In this document: in pieces, positions 15,810-22,161 of the stretch
Layout of the letters: every line of letters starts with the position of its first letter
Numbering within the stretch: the stretch's first letter is position 1
Origin: a virus
Virus record (IMG/VR): IMGVR_UViG_3300012936_000135
Location: 1-26,659 of that record
Length of the DNA stretch: 26,659 nucleotides
Direction: 5' to 3' (one strand)
Translations under genes and position numbers: made by a program
The notes under the pieces: generated by a model
Told to the model about the DNA's origin: nothing
What the model saw: only the letters and a program-made list of their open reading frames with translations
Databases searched by the model: none

Positions 15810-16137
15810 TTAACTCAGTTATTATATAATAATATTCTAGATCAACTTCTTTTATATATGCTAAGTTAGTAAAATAATCTAAAAGTTTATGCCTATCTTT
15901 TGCTGATTCCCATAATGTGTGACAACCAGTTCTTTCACCCATTGATAAACAATGCAATGTAATGTTCCTTCTATCAGTAACTAAATCACCTCTTCTTGAT
16001 CTTGGTATTATATGAGAAAAACTTAAAGGAACAGCATTCCCATGTTGACCGCAACCAGAGCAACTATTGCGTTCTAACAATATCTCATGATATATTTTAT
16101 TTAATTGTCTTTTGATTTTGTCTTGTTTTTTGCTCAC
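15802..16137 (-). CDS. HNH-like zinc-binding nuclease
   Basis: The 111-residue protein has CSGCG (about residue 26) as the first zinc pair, then PLSFSHIIPRSRRGD with the likely catalytic His, RRNITLHC, and GCHTLWE as the second zinc/His element. This is an HNH-type layout distinct from the protein encoded at 15224-15559. It resembles NinG/HNH-like proteins that accompany phage recombination genes, and its neighbours are a VRR-NUC nuclease and a NinB-like protein. It starts 4 nt inside the VRR-NUC gene end (ATGA-type overlap at 16137-16134). DNA cleavage is the inferred activity. Confidence 0.72.
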   Translation of the reverse strand: MSKKQDKIKRQLNKIYHEILLERNSCSGCGQHGNAVPLSFSHIIPRSRRGDLVTDRRNITLHCLSMGERTGCHTLWESAKDRHKLLDYFTNLAYIKEVDLEYYYIITELNV

Positions 16138-16469
16138 CTTAAATAATTATCTATTTCATTTTTACATTCTTCAAAGCCTTTGCATATAACAGCTTTGTAG
16201 CCTCTTTTATTTAATGCTTTTATCCAATCTTTTTGGTTTTTTGTAGCTCTACCAGTTTCAGTTTTAATTTCTATAAATAAGCCATAATAGTTATGATTTG
16301 GCTCTGTTATTTGTAGGTCTGGAAAACCAGCCCAATAGCCAGTTCTTTTAGCTTTACGAGCCTGAGAAATTGATGTTCTAATTCCACCTAAACTTGCACA
16401 AAACCTAGCCTTAGGATATTGCATTCTAATATAGTTCACTACATGCATTTGTAAATCAGTTTCATTCAT
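16134..16469 (-). CDS. VRR-NUC domain nuclease
   Basis: The 111-residue protein is a stand-alone VRR-NUC domain of the PD-(D/E)XK fold. The catalytic residues are visible in GFPDLQI (Asp) and GLFIEIKTETG (Glu and Lys), followed by NQKDWIKALNKRGYKAVIC, which matches the family's Q..wl..L...Gy.a.vc. Phage members cut branched or single-stranded DNA during recombination or help resolve intermediates before packaging. It overlaps the NinB-like gene by 8 nt. Confidence 0.9.
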   Translation of the reverse strand: MNETDLQMHVVNYIRMQYPKARFCASLGGIRTSISQARKAKRTGYWAGFPDLQITEPNHNYYGLFIEIKTETGRATKNQKDWIKALNKRGYKAVICKGFEECKNEIDNYLR

Positions 16470-16845
16470 AAGTTGGTAATGTTAAATTTAATGTTGTTGA
16501 ACTCCAATAACTTATGTTATTCATTAAATCATTAAATTCTTTTTTTGTAAGTGTTGATGTTCCCTTTAAATATACCTCAGTAAAGCCTTCTTCATTTTGT
16601 CTTTCTCTTTGTAAAAATTTATAAGATATTAGCTCTTTTGTTTCCTCTTTTGTGTAACCAGTTTCTTTGCTAATAATATCAATCCATTTCCAAAACAAAC
16701 TGTTTTGATCTTTAGTTCTATTATTATTCTTTTCAACTATTTTTATTACAACTTCTTTTCCCTCATATTGTTGTAACTGGTCATTGAAAAGCTCTTTGTT
16801 ATTCAACTTCAAGATTCCCTTTTTTACTCTTCCAAAGTGTTTCAT
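16462..16845 (-). CDS. NinB-like recombination protein
   Basis: The 127-residue protein has RTKDQNSLFWKWIDIIS, close to the conserved R...QN..fW..l.ei. of the NinB/Orf family, followed by ELISYKFL, a STLTKKEFNDLMN helix and a C-terminal LTLPTY. NinB/Orf of lambda binds single-stranded DNA and helps recombination initiate. The adjacent VRR-NUC and HNH-like genes support such a role. The first 30 residues add a beta-rich part ending KNNNRTKDQN. It overlaps a 44-residue membrane ORF at its start. Confidence 0.72.
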   Translation of the reverse strand: MKHFGRVKKGILKLNNKELFNDQLQQYEGKEVVIKIVEKNNNRTKDQNSLFWKWIDIISKETGYTKEETKELISYKFLQRERQNEEGFTEVYLKGTSTLTKKEFNDLMNNISYWSSTTLNLTLPTYE

Positions 16846-16933
16846 GTGTTGCTATTGTTATTGCTCCGATTAACAAAATTATCATTAATGGAGTTATTAA
16901 TATTGATGTTAAAATTTTAAATATTGTTTTCAT
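16799..16933 (-). CDS. Hidden small membrane protein (44 residues)
   Basis: A 44-codon frame starts at the ATG at 16933, which shares a base with the stop of the upstream gene (TAATG). It encodes a short basic start (MKTIFKIL), one strongly hydrophobic span (residues about 8-28, SILITPLMIILLIGAITIA) and a short Lys-rich tail (WKSKKGN). It overlaps the NinB-like start by 47 nt. The coupled start and clean membrane span favour a real gene; the function is unknown. Confidence 0.6.
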   Translation of the reverse strand: MKTIFKILTSILITPLMIILLIGAITIATHETLWKSKKGNLEVE

Positions 16934-17214
16934 TAAATTAATCTTATTACTACAAGTTTTTTGCAGTTTCTTTCATATAACTTTAAATGTTCATCAGTCA
17001 GATCAGTATGCCAAATGTCTTTTATTTCAACCCCAGTTTTTTTATACCATTCGTTTATTTGTTTTTTTGTTCCGACTAAACGAATGTCTTGAGATATTTT
17101 TTGATAATCTGCAATATATCCACCATTTTTACCTTTGTCGTAACTCCAAACAGATGTTGGCAATAAAGATGGTTTTAACCACCAATCCTCACAAATGACC
17201 TCATTATCATTCAT
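16933..17214 (-). CDS. Hypothetical protein, Trp-rich
   Basis: A 93-residue protein of unknown function. The N-terminus is acidic and aromatic (NEVICEDWWLKPSLLP), followed by GTKKQINEWYKKTGVEIKDIW and a C-terminal strand-like CKKLVVIRLI. The start overlaps the previous gene by 8 nt and the stop overlaps the hidden membrane ORF start. It belongs to the early operon. Confidence 0.65.
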   Translation of the reverse strand: MNDNEVICEDWWLKPSLLPTSVWSYDKGKNGGYIADYQKISQDIRLVGTKKQINEWYKKTGVEIKDIWHTDLTDEHLKLYERNCKKLVVIRLI

Positions 17215-17440
17215 TGTCTTCTATATTTTTTATTTCTCCAGTTTCAATATTGACTTGTACTTTTCCATACTTATCCTCAAATTCATCTGTAATATATTTT
17301 ACTTGCTTTTCATAGTTTGCAGTATCAATTATCATTTGTTGCTTTTGCATTTCAATTCTACCTAAATTGTTTAAAGCATTATTTAATTGTGTAACTTTTT
17401 CTTGTAAACTTTCGAGTTCTTTTTTTGTGAGTTTTTTCAT
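17207..17440 (-). CDS. Small coiled-coil protein
   Basis: A 77-residue protein. Residues 1-55 form a regular amphipathic helix (KKLTKKELESLQEKVTQLNN, then IDTANYEKQVKYITDEFED) likely to make a coiled coil. The end, KYGKVQVNIETGEIKNIEDN, resembles the KYG..~~di.tGei tail I recall in many small Bacteroidota phage proteins next to replication genes. Function unknown. It starts 4 nt after the previous stop. Confidence 0.7.
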   Translation of the reverse strand: MKKLTKKELESLQEKVTQLNNALNNLGRIEMQKQQMIIDTANYEKQVKYITDEFEDKYGKVQVNIETGEIKNIEDNE

Positions 17441-17444
17441 TTGA

Positions 17445-17798
17445 TTATTTATTAGTTATTAATTTTGTTTCTGTTCTATATGCTAAACGTTTATCTTTTT
17501 GGTGGTCTGCAACACCCTCATTATTCCAAATTATACTCCGCCATAGTTTTAGCCACTTATAATAAGTTTTTGCATTTATGTTAAAATCCTCTGTATTGCG
17601 AACACCATTCCAAAAGCTCATTTCAACATCTCTCCATAAAAGTGATGAAAAGGATTTTTTTAAATCTGATGCTAAACTTTGAGCCATTAAAACTTTTGTT
17701 TTTGCGTCAATATTATGTTGACCAAGATCAAGATATGTTTTTGATAATAATTCAACACACATTTTTGTAAGTTCGGCTTCACTAATTTTTTTTATCAT
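17445..17798 (-). CDS. Hypothetical protein of the replication block
   Basis: A 117-residue, largely helical protein directly after the winged-helix replication gene, overlapping it by 17 nt. The middle has LASDLKKSFSSLLWRDVEMS followed by NGVRNTEDFNINAKTYYKWLK, a pattern I recall from Bacteroidota phage proteins that follow the replication initiator. The coupling suggests a partner of that protein, for example a helicase loader-like role, but this is inference from position only. Confidence 0.6.
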   Translation of the reverse strand: MIKKISEAELTKMCVELLSKTYLDLGQHNIDAKTKVLMAQSLASDLKKSFSSLLWRDVEMSFWNGVRNTEDFNINAKTYYKWLKLWRSIIWNNEGVADHQKDKRLAYRTETKLITNK

Positions 17799-18447
17799 TG
17801 TCTTGTATTTGTTTTAATATTTGCATTGCCTCATTATGTGTTTGCAAATGTTTATCAACCTTGCTTATTCCAACACTACTTAAAGCCCATTTTGATTCGT
17901 TTTTTGCCCATGTTTTAAGCCTCCTTGACGTTGACCAAGTTTTCATTGTATCTTTTTTTAAAATACCTTTTTTTGTTGGCTCTGACCAATATTCAAAAAA
18001 ATCAGTAAGCATTTGTTTTGAGTAATTTTCAAAAGCCATAACCTCATTAAAAAATTGATTTTTACTGTTATCTTTATTAAATTGATTATTAATTATATTA
18101 TTACTTAATTGTACATCGTTTTGTGATATCATAAAATCCGCAGTCGAGTTTTGTAACTTTGGTGATTCAAAAACAGTATAATTTACCCCTACAAACATTC
18201 CTTCTTTTCTTATTTGCTCTCTTTCAACATAACCATTTTCTATTAATTCATTCATAGTTGATCTTATACTTGTTCTTCCTTCTTTTAAAATTGATTCTAG
18301 TCCATTTATTGATAATTTCCACCTATCACTAAAACTTAATAACATTGCTATTAATCCTTTTGCTTTTAATGATAATCTTTTATCTTTAAATATACGATTA
18401 CAAATAGTTGTGTAATCTTTACTTTTTATTACTCTTACAACTTCCAT
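17782..18447 (-). CDS. Winged-helix replication protein (DnaD/RepA-like)
   Basis: The 221-residue protein begins with a helix-turn-helix domain of the HTH_36/RepA-N kind. It has RIFKDKRLSLKAKGLIAMLL, WKLSINGLESILKEGRTSIR (recognition helix near residues 55-65) and LIENGYVEREQIR (the wing). After a polar linker (about 95-130) a C-terminal domain contains NEVMAFENYSKQML, then FFEYWSEPTKKGILKKDTMK and RLKTWAKN, as in phage primosome or DnaD-like replication proteins. It probably binds the phage origin and recruits host replication proteins, since no phage helicase or polymerase is visible. The start overlaps the previous stop (TAATG at 18449-18445). Confidence 0.8.
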   Translation of the reverse strand: MEVVRVIKSKDYTTICNRIFKDKRLSLKAKGLIAMLLSFSDRWKLSINGLESILKEGRTSIRSTMNELIENGYVEREQIRKEGMFVGVNYTVFESPKLQNSTADFMISQNDVQLSNNIINNQFNKDNSKNQFFNEVMAFENYSKQMLTDFFEYWSEPTKKGILKKDTMKTWSTSRRLKTWAKNESKWALSSVGISKVDKHLQTHNEAMQILKQIQDNDKKN

Positions 18448-18689
18448 TATAATAAACTTAATTGTTCATTTAATATACTTATTTTACTTTTTTTATAATT
18501 TGGAAGTTTTCCGTTTTCTTTTAATTCAAGCCCTTTAATTATATCATATATTTGTAAATTTGGAAAATTTCTTTTACCATTTTCATGCCATGTTATTATA
18601 TGTTTATTTTCTAATTTTAATTTATAAGTTATAATTCTTTCAAATGGGCCATCATAAGGACCTATTTTTTTAATAATTTTTGCTATCAT
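18447..18689 (-). CDS. Small hypothetical protein beside the thymidylate synthase homologue
   Basis: An 80-residue basic protein of unknown function, beta-rich at the start (MIAKIIKKIGPYDGPFERII and LENKHIITWH). Both ends overlap neighbouring genes as TAATG, so it is translated together with the synthase homologue upstream and the replication protein downstream. Composition is extremely AT-rich. Confidence 0.65.
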   Translation of the reverse strand: MIAKIIKKIGPYDGPFERIITYKLKLENKHIITWHENGKRNFPNLQIYDIIKGLELKENGKLPNYKKSKISILNEQLSLL

Positions 18690-19324
18690 TATGTATTTAA
18701 TTTAAAATTTACTTTATTGCCTTTTAATAATAATTTTGTTTTTTCTATATTATTTTCATATATATGAGCATTACCTATAAAAAATGTTATATTTTCTAAT
18801 TGAATATCTATCATTTTTGAAATTAAATATGCATGATAAATATCACTTGGTAAACCTAAATTGCTATCTGCTGATCTTTGGTAAACAGTTATAAATAATT
18901 TATTATTACTAATTTGAAATTGAAATAAAGATAAACATGGTAATTGTGAAGTTTCAACTCCAGTTTCTCCAATAAATAATATATAATTTTTTGATGATCT
19001 TTTTTCTTTATTTATTTTGTTAATTAATTCAGGAAGTTTTTTAAAGTATTTAGGATATGTATTTATCATTTTTGGTTTACAATAATCCCACCATGTAATT
19101 TTTAATTTATTATATTCATTTACTTCATCAACACCATTACAATATAATATTAATTCATTTTTTAATTTTTTCTTTGCTATTTTATGTTCATTAAATATTT
19201 TATTTAAATCATTTACATTCATAGATAAAACTTCATTTAACAAATAAATAATATTTCCTTTTTTATTATTTTGTTTTTGTCCGGTATTAATTATATTATT
19301 TAATAATTTATAATATTTATTCAT
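18689..19324 (-). CDS. Thymidylate-synthase-fold enzyme, probable dCMP methyl- or hydroxymethyltransferase
   Basis: The 211-residue protein aligns with thymidylate synthase: YYKLLNNIINTG at the start, ELILYCNG (Glu57), TWWDYC, the nucleophile Cys130 in LPCLSLFQFQ, YQRSAD (Arg150), GLPSDI and AHIY (His187, Tyr189). Spacing from Cys to Arg (20) and Cys to the specificity residue (31) equals that in E. coli TS. That specificity residue, Asn177 in TS, is Asp161 here. Asp at this place is what makes T4 dCMP hydroxymethylase, and TS Asn-to-Asp mutants, prefer dCMP. The phosphate-site RTG is KKG here (KTG in T4 gp42). The Arg-Arg dyad appears as Lys-Asn and GD.HIY as GNAHIY, so the enzyme is divergent and short (TS is about 264). 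Likely substrate dCMP, acting in the cytoplasm; activity is inference. Confidence 0.75.
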   Translation of the reverse strand: MNKYYKLLNNIINTGQKQNNKKGNIIYLLNEVLSMNVNDLNKIFNEHKIAKKKLKNELILYCNGVDEVNEYNKLKITWWDYCKPKMINTYPKYFKKLPELINKINKEKRSSKNYILFIGETGVETSQLPCLSLFQFQISNNKLFITVYQRSADSNLGLPSDIYHAYLISKMIDIQLENITFFIGNAHIYENNIEKTKLLLKGNKVNFKLNT

Positions 19325-19698
19325 TTTTTATTTATTTCATTTAACAGTTGCTTTAACTCCATTCTTTTTTCATAGAATCCCCAACCATATAAATTAAATC
19401 TTCGCATTTCTACAACAAATTTATTATGTGATTTTTTTACGTCATCATATTTATCTTTTTCAAATTTAAATTTGTTTACATGATGAATGCTAGAGGCATG
19501 ATGTAAGTTTTTAATATATTTTTTCATTGCATTATGCTTTATACCTAAATATTCATATAAATAATACAAAAACATTCTTTTTGCTTTTATTGTAGATGAA
19601 TGCCTATTTTTGTTACTCGTAACAAATTTTTTATTTGCATTATATATTTCACAACTTATTTTCAAAGCATGTGTTATTAATTTATCTTTGTCATTCAT
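19321..19698 (-). CDS. DnaA domain IV-like DNA-binding protein
   Basis: The 125-residue protein resembles the C-terminal DNA-binding domain of DnaA. STIKAKRMFLYYLYEYLGIK matches the R..a.yl.r...g.s helix pair. HHASSIHHVNKFKFEKDKYD parallels the DnaA-box-reading DHSTV.ha..k signature, with Asp-His-Ser-Thr replaced by His-Ala-Ser-Ser. There is no ATPase domain. It may recognise DnaA-box-like sites at the phage origin. It is coupled to both neighbours (ATGA-like 4-nt overlap and TAATG). Assignment is by pattern only. Confidence 0.55.
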   Translation of the reverse strand: MNDKDKLITHALKISCEIYNANKKFVTSNKNRHSSTIKAKRMFLYYLYEYLGIKHNAMKKYIKNLHHASSIHHVNKFKFEKDKYDDVKKSHNKFVVEMRRFNLYGWGFYEKRMELKQLLNEINKK

Positions 19699-20075
19699 TA
19701 TGGCTGATGTTTTATTTCGTCTTCAGAATAAGTATTTGTTAAACCAATAGTTTGCACAATGCATCTAGCTTTTGCTCTTTTTTCTGCAATTTCAACTTTA
19801 AAATGTTGTATGCAATTTTTATCGGTAGCACTACCAAAAGTTTCAATTTGTTTAAGCCATTCGCCATCTTGATCTAATAAAAAACTATTTGCTTTTATAA
19901 CTACATTATCTTTTTCGCATTTTATTACATCAAATTCAATTTTTATGTTTTGATTAAATTGTATTTTTTCTATACCAGACCTTGTTATAATTATAAAACC
20001 TCTTCTATCTTGAAAAATATCGTTTTTTGATAAATTATAATTTTTATAAATTTTTGTTAATTCTTTTTTTGTCAT
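19698..20075 (-). CDS. Conserved Bacteroidota phage protein of unknown function
   Basis: The 125-residue protein starts MTKKELTKIYKNYNLSKND and contains ITRSGIEKIQFNQNIKIEFD, then IETFGSATDKN and EIAEKRAKARCIVQTIGL. I recall this combination, ITR.GI.kIq with FG.A and AEKRA..R..l...G, as a widespread family in Bacteroidota phages and prophages, located with recombination and replication genes. The AEKRA..R segment is reminiscent of the end of single-strand annealing proteins (ERF/Rad52 type), but the chain is too short for a confident claim. It overlaps the preceding stop as ATGA (20075-20072). Confidence 0.65.
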   Translation of the reverse strand: MTKKELTKIYKNYNLSKNDIFQDRRGFIIITRSGIEKIQFNQNIKIEFDVIKCEKDNVVIKANSFLLDQDGEWLKQIETFGSATDKNCIQHFKVEIAEKRAKARCIVQTIGLTNTYSEDEIKHQP

Positions 20076-20290
20076 AATCTATCCATTAATGAGCCTAACA
20101 TCAACAATGCTGTTGATGCTAAAGCTACTGTTAAAAATGCAATAATGTTACCAACTACTTTTTCAATAGTTAATTTATCTTTTATTGTATAATTTGTAAT
20201 ATCTTGTTTTTCAAAAAACTTTACTACTTCTAAATCATTTAACTGATATTGTTTTTTGTTAAATTTATTTGTGACTATATGTTGTTTCAT
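20072..20290 (-). CDS. C-terminally anchored small membrane protein
   Basis: The 72-residue protein has a polar N-terminal half (MKQHIVTNKFNKKQYQLNDL) and one hydrophobic span at residues about 46-67 (VVGNIIAFLTVALASTALLML) near the C-terminus. It is the first gene after the terminator at 20384-20402 and therefore probably the first early gene. Such small tail-anchored proteins at the head of early operons often interfere with host functions, but nothing in the sequence shows the role here. Confidence 0.65.
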   Translation of the reverse strand: MKQHIVTNKFNKKQYQLNDLEVVKFFEKQDITNYTIKDKLTIEKVVGNIIAFLTVALASTALLMLGSLMDRL

Positions 20291-20383
20291 AATGTTGTTT
20301 TTTTTGCTAATATATACAAACTTTTTAACACTATGTATAAAACTTTTAATTTTTTTTGTTTACTAGATATAATAAATTAAAAA
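20291..20383 (-). promoter_or_regulatory. Leader of the early operon, probable promoter region
   Basis: This non-coding stretch lies between the terminator and the first early gene. It is almost pure A/T and contains TTTTATACAT, GTTAAAAAGTTTG and TATATATTAG on the minus strand. GTTTG followed by a TATATAT stretch is loosely like a Bacteroidota promoter, but the spacing does not match TAnnTTTG. A promoter is required here because transcription from upstream is terminated. No RNA gene is seen. Confidence 0.4.
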
Positions 20384-20402
20384 AGCCTCTACAAAAGAGG
20401 CT
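20378..20402 (-). terminator. Rho-independent terminator at the end of the lysis unit
   Basis: On the minus strand AGCCTCT (20402-20396), loop TTTGT, AGAGGCT (20390-20384) form a perfect 7-bp hairpin followed by TTTTTT (the last T of the hairpin merges into 20383-20379). It stands 57 nt after the metallophosphoesterase stop. It ends the late/lysis transcript and insulates the early operon. Confidence 0.9.
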
Positions 20403-20459
20403 ATTTAACAAGTTATTACGAAACAAATTTAATTTTAAAAACGTACAAATATATAAAAA

Positions 20460-21686
20460 TTATATAACAATTTTAAATACTGTTTGTTTTTTGTGTGTTT
20501 TATCTAAACTTTTAGCATTATAAGCTGATAGCTCTTTATTTATTGCATAACCATTAAATCCTTTTGTATGTTGCAAATCAATTCTAATATCATGCCTTTC
20601 ATTGTCTTTCATAATATATATGTTTTGAGCCGCCCTAGAGCTTAATAATAAGGCATTTTCACTATAAGCATTAGCCCCTACTAATGAACTTGATCTAGCA
20701 AACATATCAGTTATCTTAGTTTCATGTAAATGACCACACATCATAAAATCAAGTATTATACCATTTCTAGCATATTTACTTACTACTTTAGCTATTTTAT
20801 CATTTTGCATGTTTCCTAATTGATGACCATGTATTAGTAGGCATTTGTGACCATTAACCTCAACAACTAATTCTAGGCCTCCAGATGTAATAAAATTAAT
20901 ATCTGGTAACAAAATTCTAAGTATTTCAAAGATAGAATAATCGTAATTGTCACTAGCTACAATGTCTACGAAACCCAGCTCATAAGCTCTTGATTCATTT
21001 CCAGAAACACATCCGACACTAACATTTGCTATACTGTTTAAATCTAAAATAAAATGCTTTAATAAGTGAACACCTAAAAAAGTAGCCTTTGCCCTATTAG
21101 TTGACATTGCTAATTTTTCATCAAGCCTTCTATCTGAGTTAAGTAAATCACCAGTTATTGCTATAAATATTTCATTTACATTGTAAAAACTAGCATATTC
21201 TTTTACATAATGAGCAAACTTTTGTAACCTTTTAGATGCAACCTCAAAATCATACTTATTATTTTTTAAATCAACAAGTTCATTAAAATGTGTGTCAGCA
21301 ATTTGAACTATTATAGCTTGTTTACCTTTGTTTTTATGCTGTTTTATTGTTGTTTTAAGGCTTTCTGCTTTAAGCAAATCAATTAAAGCTTTATTATACT
21401 CAACTAAAGCATTTTCAAGCCTTACATGCTCTCTAAATGATTTGTTCTTTATTCTATTAAGATCAGCTTGTTTTTGACTTTTTTTAGCTAGTTTTAAGTT
21501 TTCCTCTATAACTTCTTTGTCAGCTAATTCATATTGTATAATATCTTTTATTCTATGCCTTAAACTTCTTTTACTTACATTTAAATTATATTTATCAATT
21601 AAATGTTGTGCAATAGTTTGGTAGCCATTGCCATTCCAAAAATGTTCTATTATTTCATCTTTGTATTCTAAATATTTTGATTCCAT
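20460..21686 (-). CDS. Metallophosphoesterase with N-terminal helix-turn-helix
   Basis: The 408-residue protein has an N-terminal helix-turn-helix (about residues 1-52: IIEHFWNGNGYQTIAQHLID, then SKRSLRHRIKD) and a basic helical linker (60-118). A calcineurin-like phosphoesterase domain follows with DTH (131-133), GD (179-180), GNES (229-232), HGH (286-288) and GHLH (318-321). In most members the third motif is GNH; here the catalytic His is Glu231, as in a phage subgroup with SGNE. Substrate is unknown; a DNA phosphodiesterase or nuclease, guided by the DNA-binding end, is plausible. The ATG follows the endolysin stop with no gap. It is the last gene before the terminator at 20384-20402. Confidence 0.85.
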   Translation of the reverse strand: MESKYLEYKDEIIEHFWNGNGYQTIAQHLIDKYNLNVSKRSLRHRIKDIIQYELADKEVIEENLKLAKKSQKQADLNRIKNKSFREHVRLENALVEYNKALIDLLKAESLKTTIKQHKNKGKQAIIVQIADTHFNELVDLKNNKYDFEVASKRLQKFAHYVKEYASFYNVNEIFIAITGDLLNSDRRLDEKLAMSTNRAKATFLGVHLLKHFILDLNSIANVSVGCVSGNESRAYELGFVDIVASDNYDYSIFEILRILLPDINFITSGGLELVVEVNGHKCLLIHGHQLGNMQNDKIAKVVSKYARNGIILDFMMCGHLHETKITDMFARSSSLVGANAYSENALLLSSRAAQNIYIMKDNERHDIRIDLQHTKGFNGYAINKELSAYNAKSLDKTHKKQTVFKIVI

Positions 21687-22046
21687 CTAATAAGTCCAAA
21701 TAACACATTGTGTTTTATCCTCATCTAAATCAACATGAATAAAATTATGACCAATACCAAATCTACTAAATCCAGCATTCATTAAAGCTGCAAGTATTAC
21801 AGCTCTTTCTCTACTATTTTTTACTAATATATCAGCCGCTAATCCTTTTATATGTGAGCTTGTTGGTTTACTTACTGGGTGATTTTCGCATCTATAACCG
21901 CTTGTTATTATAAAAGGTACATCTGAGCCATCCTCATTTTTTGAAAAAGCTCTAGCAGCATCTAATACTTTTACAAATGTTCTATTTATTTTGTTTTTGC
22001 CACATCCACAATTGCATACAAATTCTCTTAACTTAAAGTATTTCAT
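21687..22046 (-). CDS. Endolysin, peptidase M15 (D-Ala-D-Ala peptidase type)
   Basis: The 119-residue protein is a minimal M15A peptidase. FKLREFVCNCGCG is the usual start. Zinc ligands are His in SSHIKGLAADI (the HxxxxxxD pattern) and His in NFIHVDLD, with ITSGYRCENH before them. It cleaves peptidoglycan cross-links or stems to lyse the host. It has no signal peptide, so it needs a holin, and membrane proteins lie just upstream. The N-terminal CNCGCG adds Cys residues seen in many marine phage members. No cell wall-binding domain is present, as is usual for phages of Gram-negative hosts. Confidence 0.92.
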   Translation of the reverse strand: MKYFKLREFVCNCGCGKNKINRTFVKVLDAARAFSKNEDGSDVPFIITSGYRCENHPVSKPTSSHIKGLAADILVKNSRERAVILAALMNAGFSRFGIGHNFIHVDLDEDKTQCVIWTY

Positions 22047-22161
22047 AACACATATAAATTTTACAACCTTTTATTTCTTTATGTAAAACCTTTTTATATT
22101 TTTTTGTTTTTTCTTGCTTTCTATATTTTGGATTTGTGCTGTTTAGTTTTCTTTTTTTCAT
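22033..22161 (-). CDS. Short Lys-rich reading frame ahead of the endolysin
   Basis: A 42-codon frame (MKKRKLNSTNPKYRKQEKTK and on to CYEIL) with about one third Lys/Arg. It overlaps the endolysin start by 14 nt and the previous short frame by 41 nt. It fills a gap that is otherwise empty, but its composition may only reflect A-rich DNA, so it is a candidate only. Confidence 0.35.
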   Translation of the reverse strand: MKKRKLNSTNPKYRKQEKTKKYKKVLHKEIKGCKIYMCYEIL

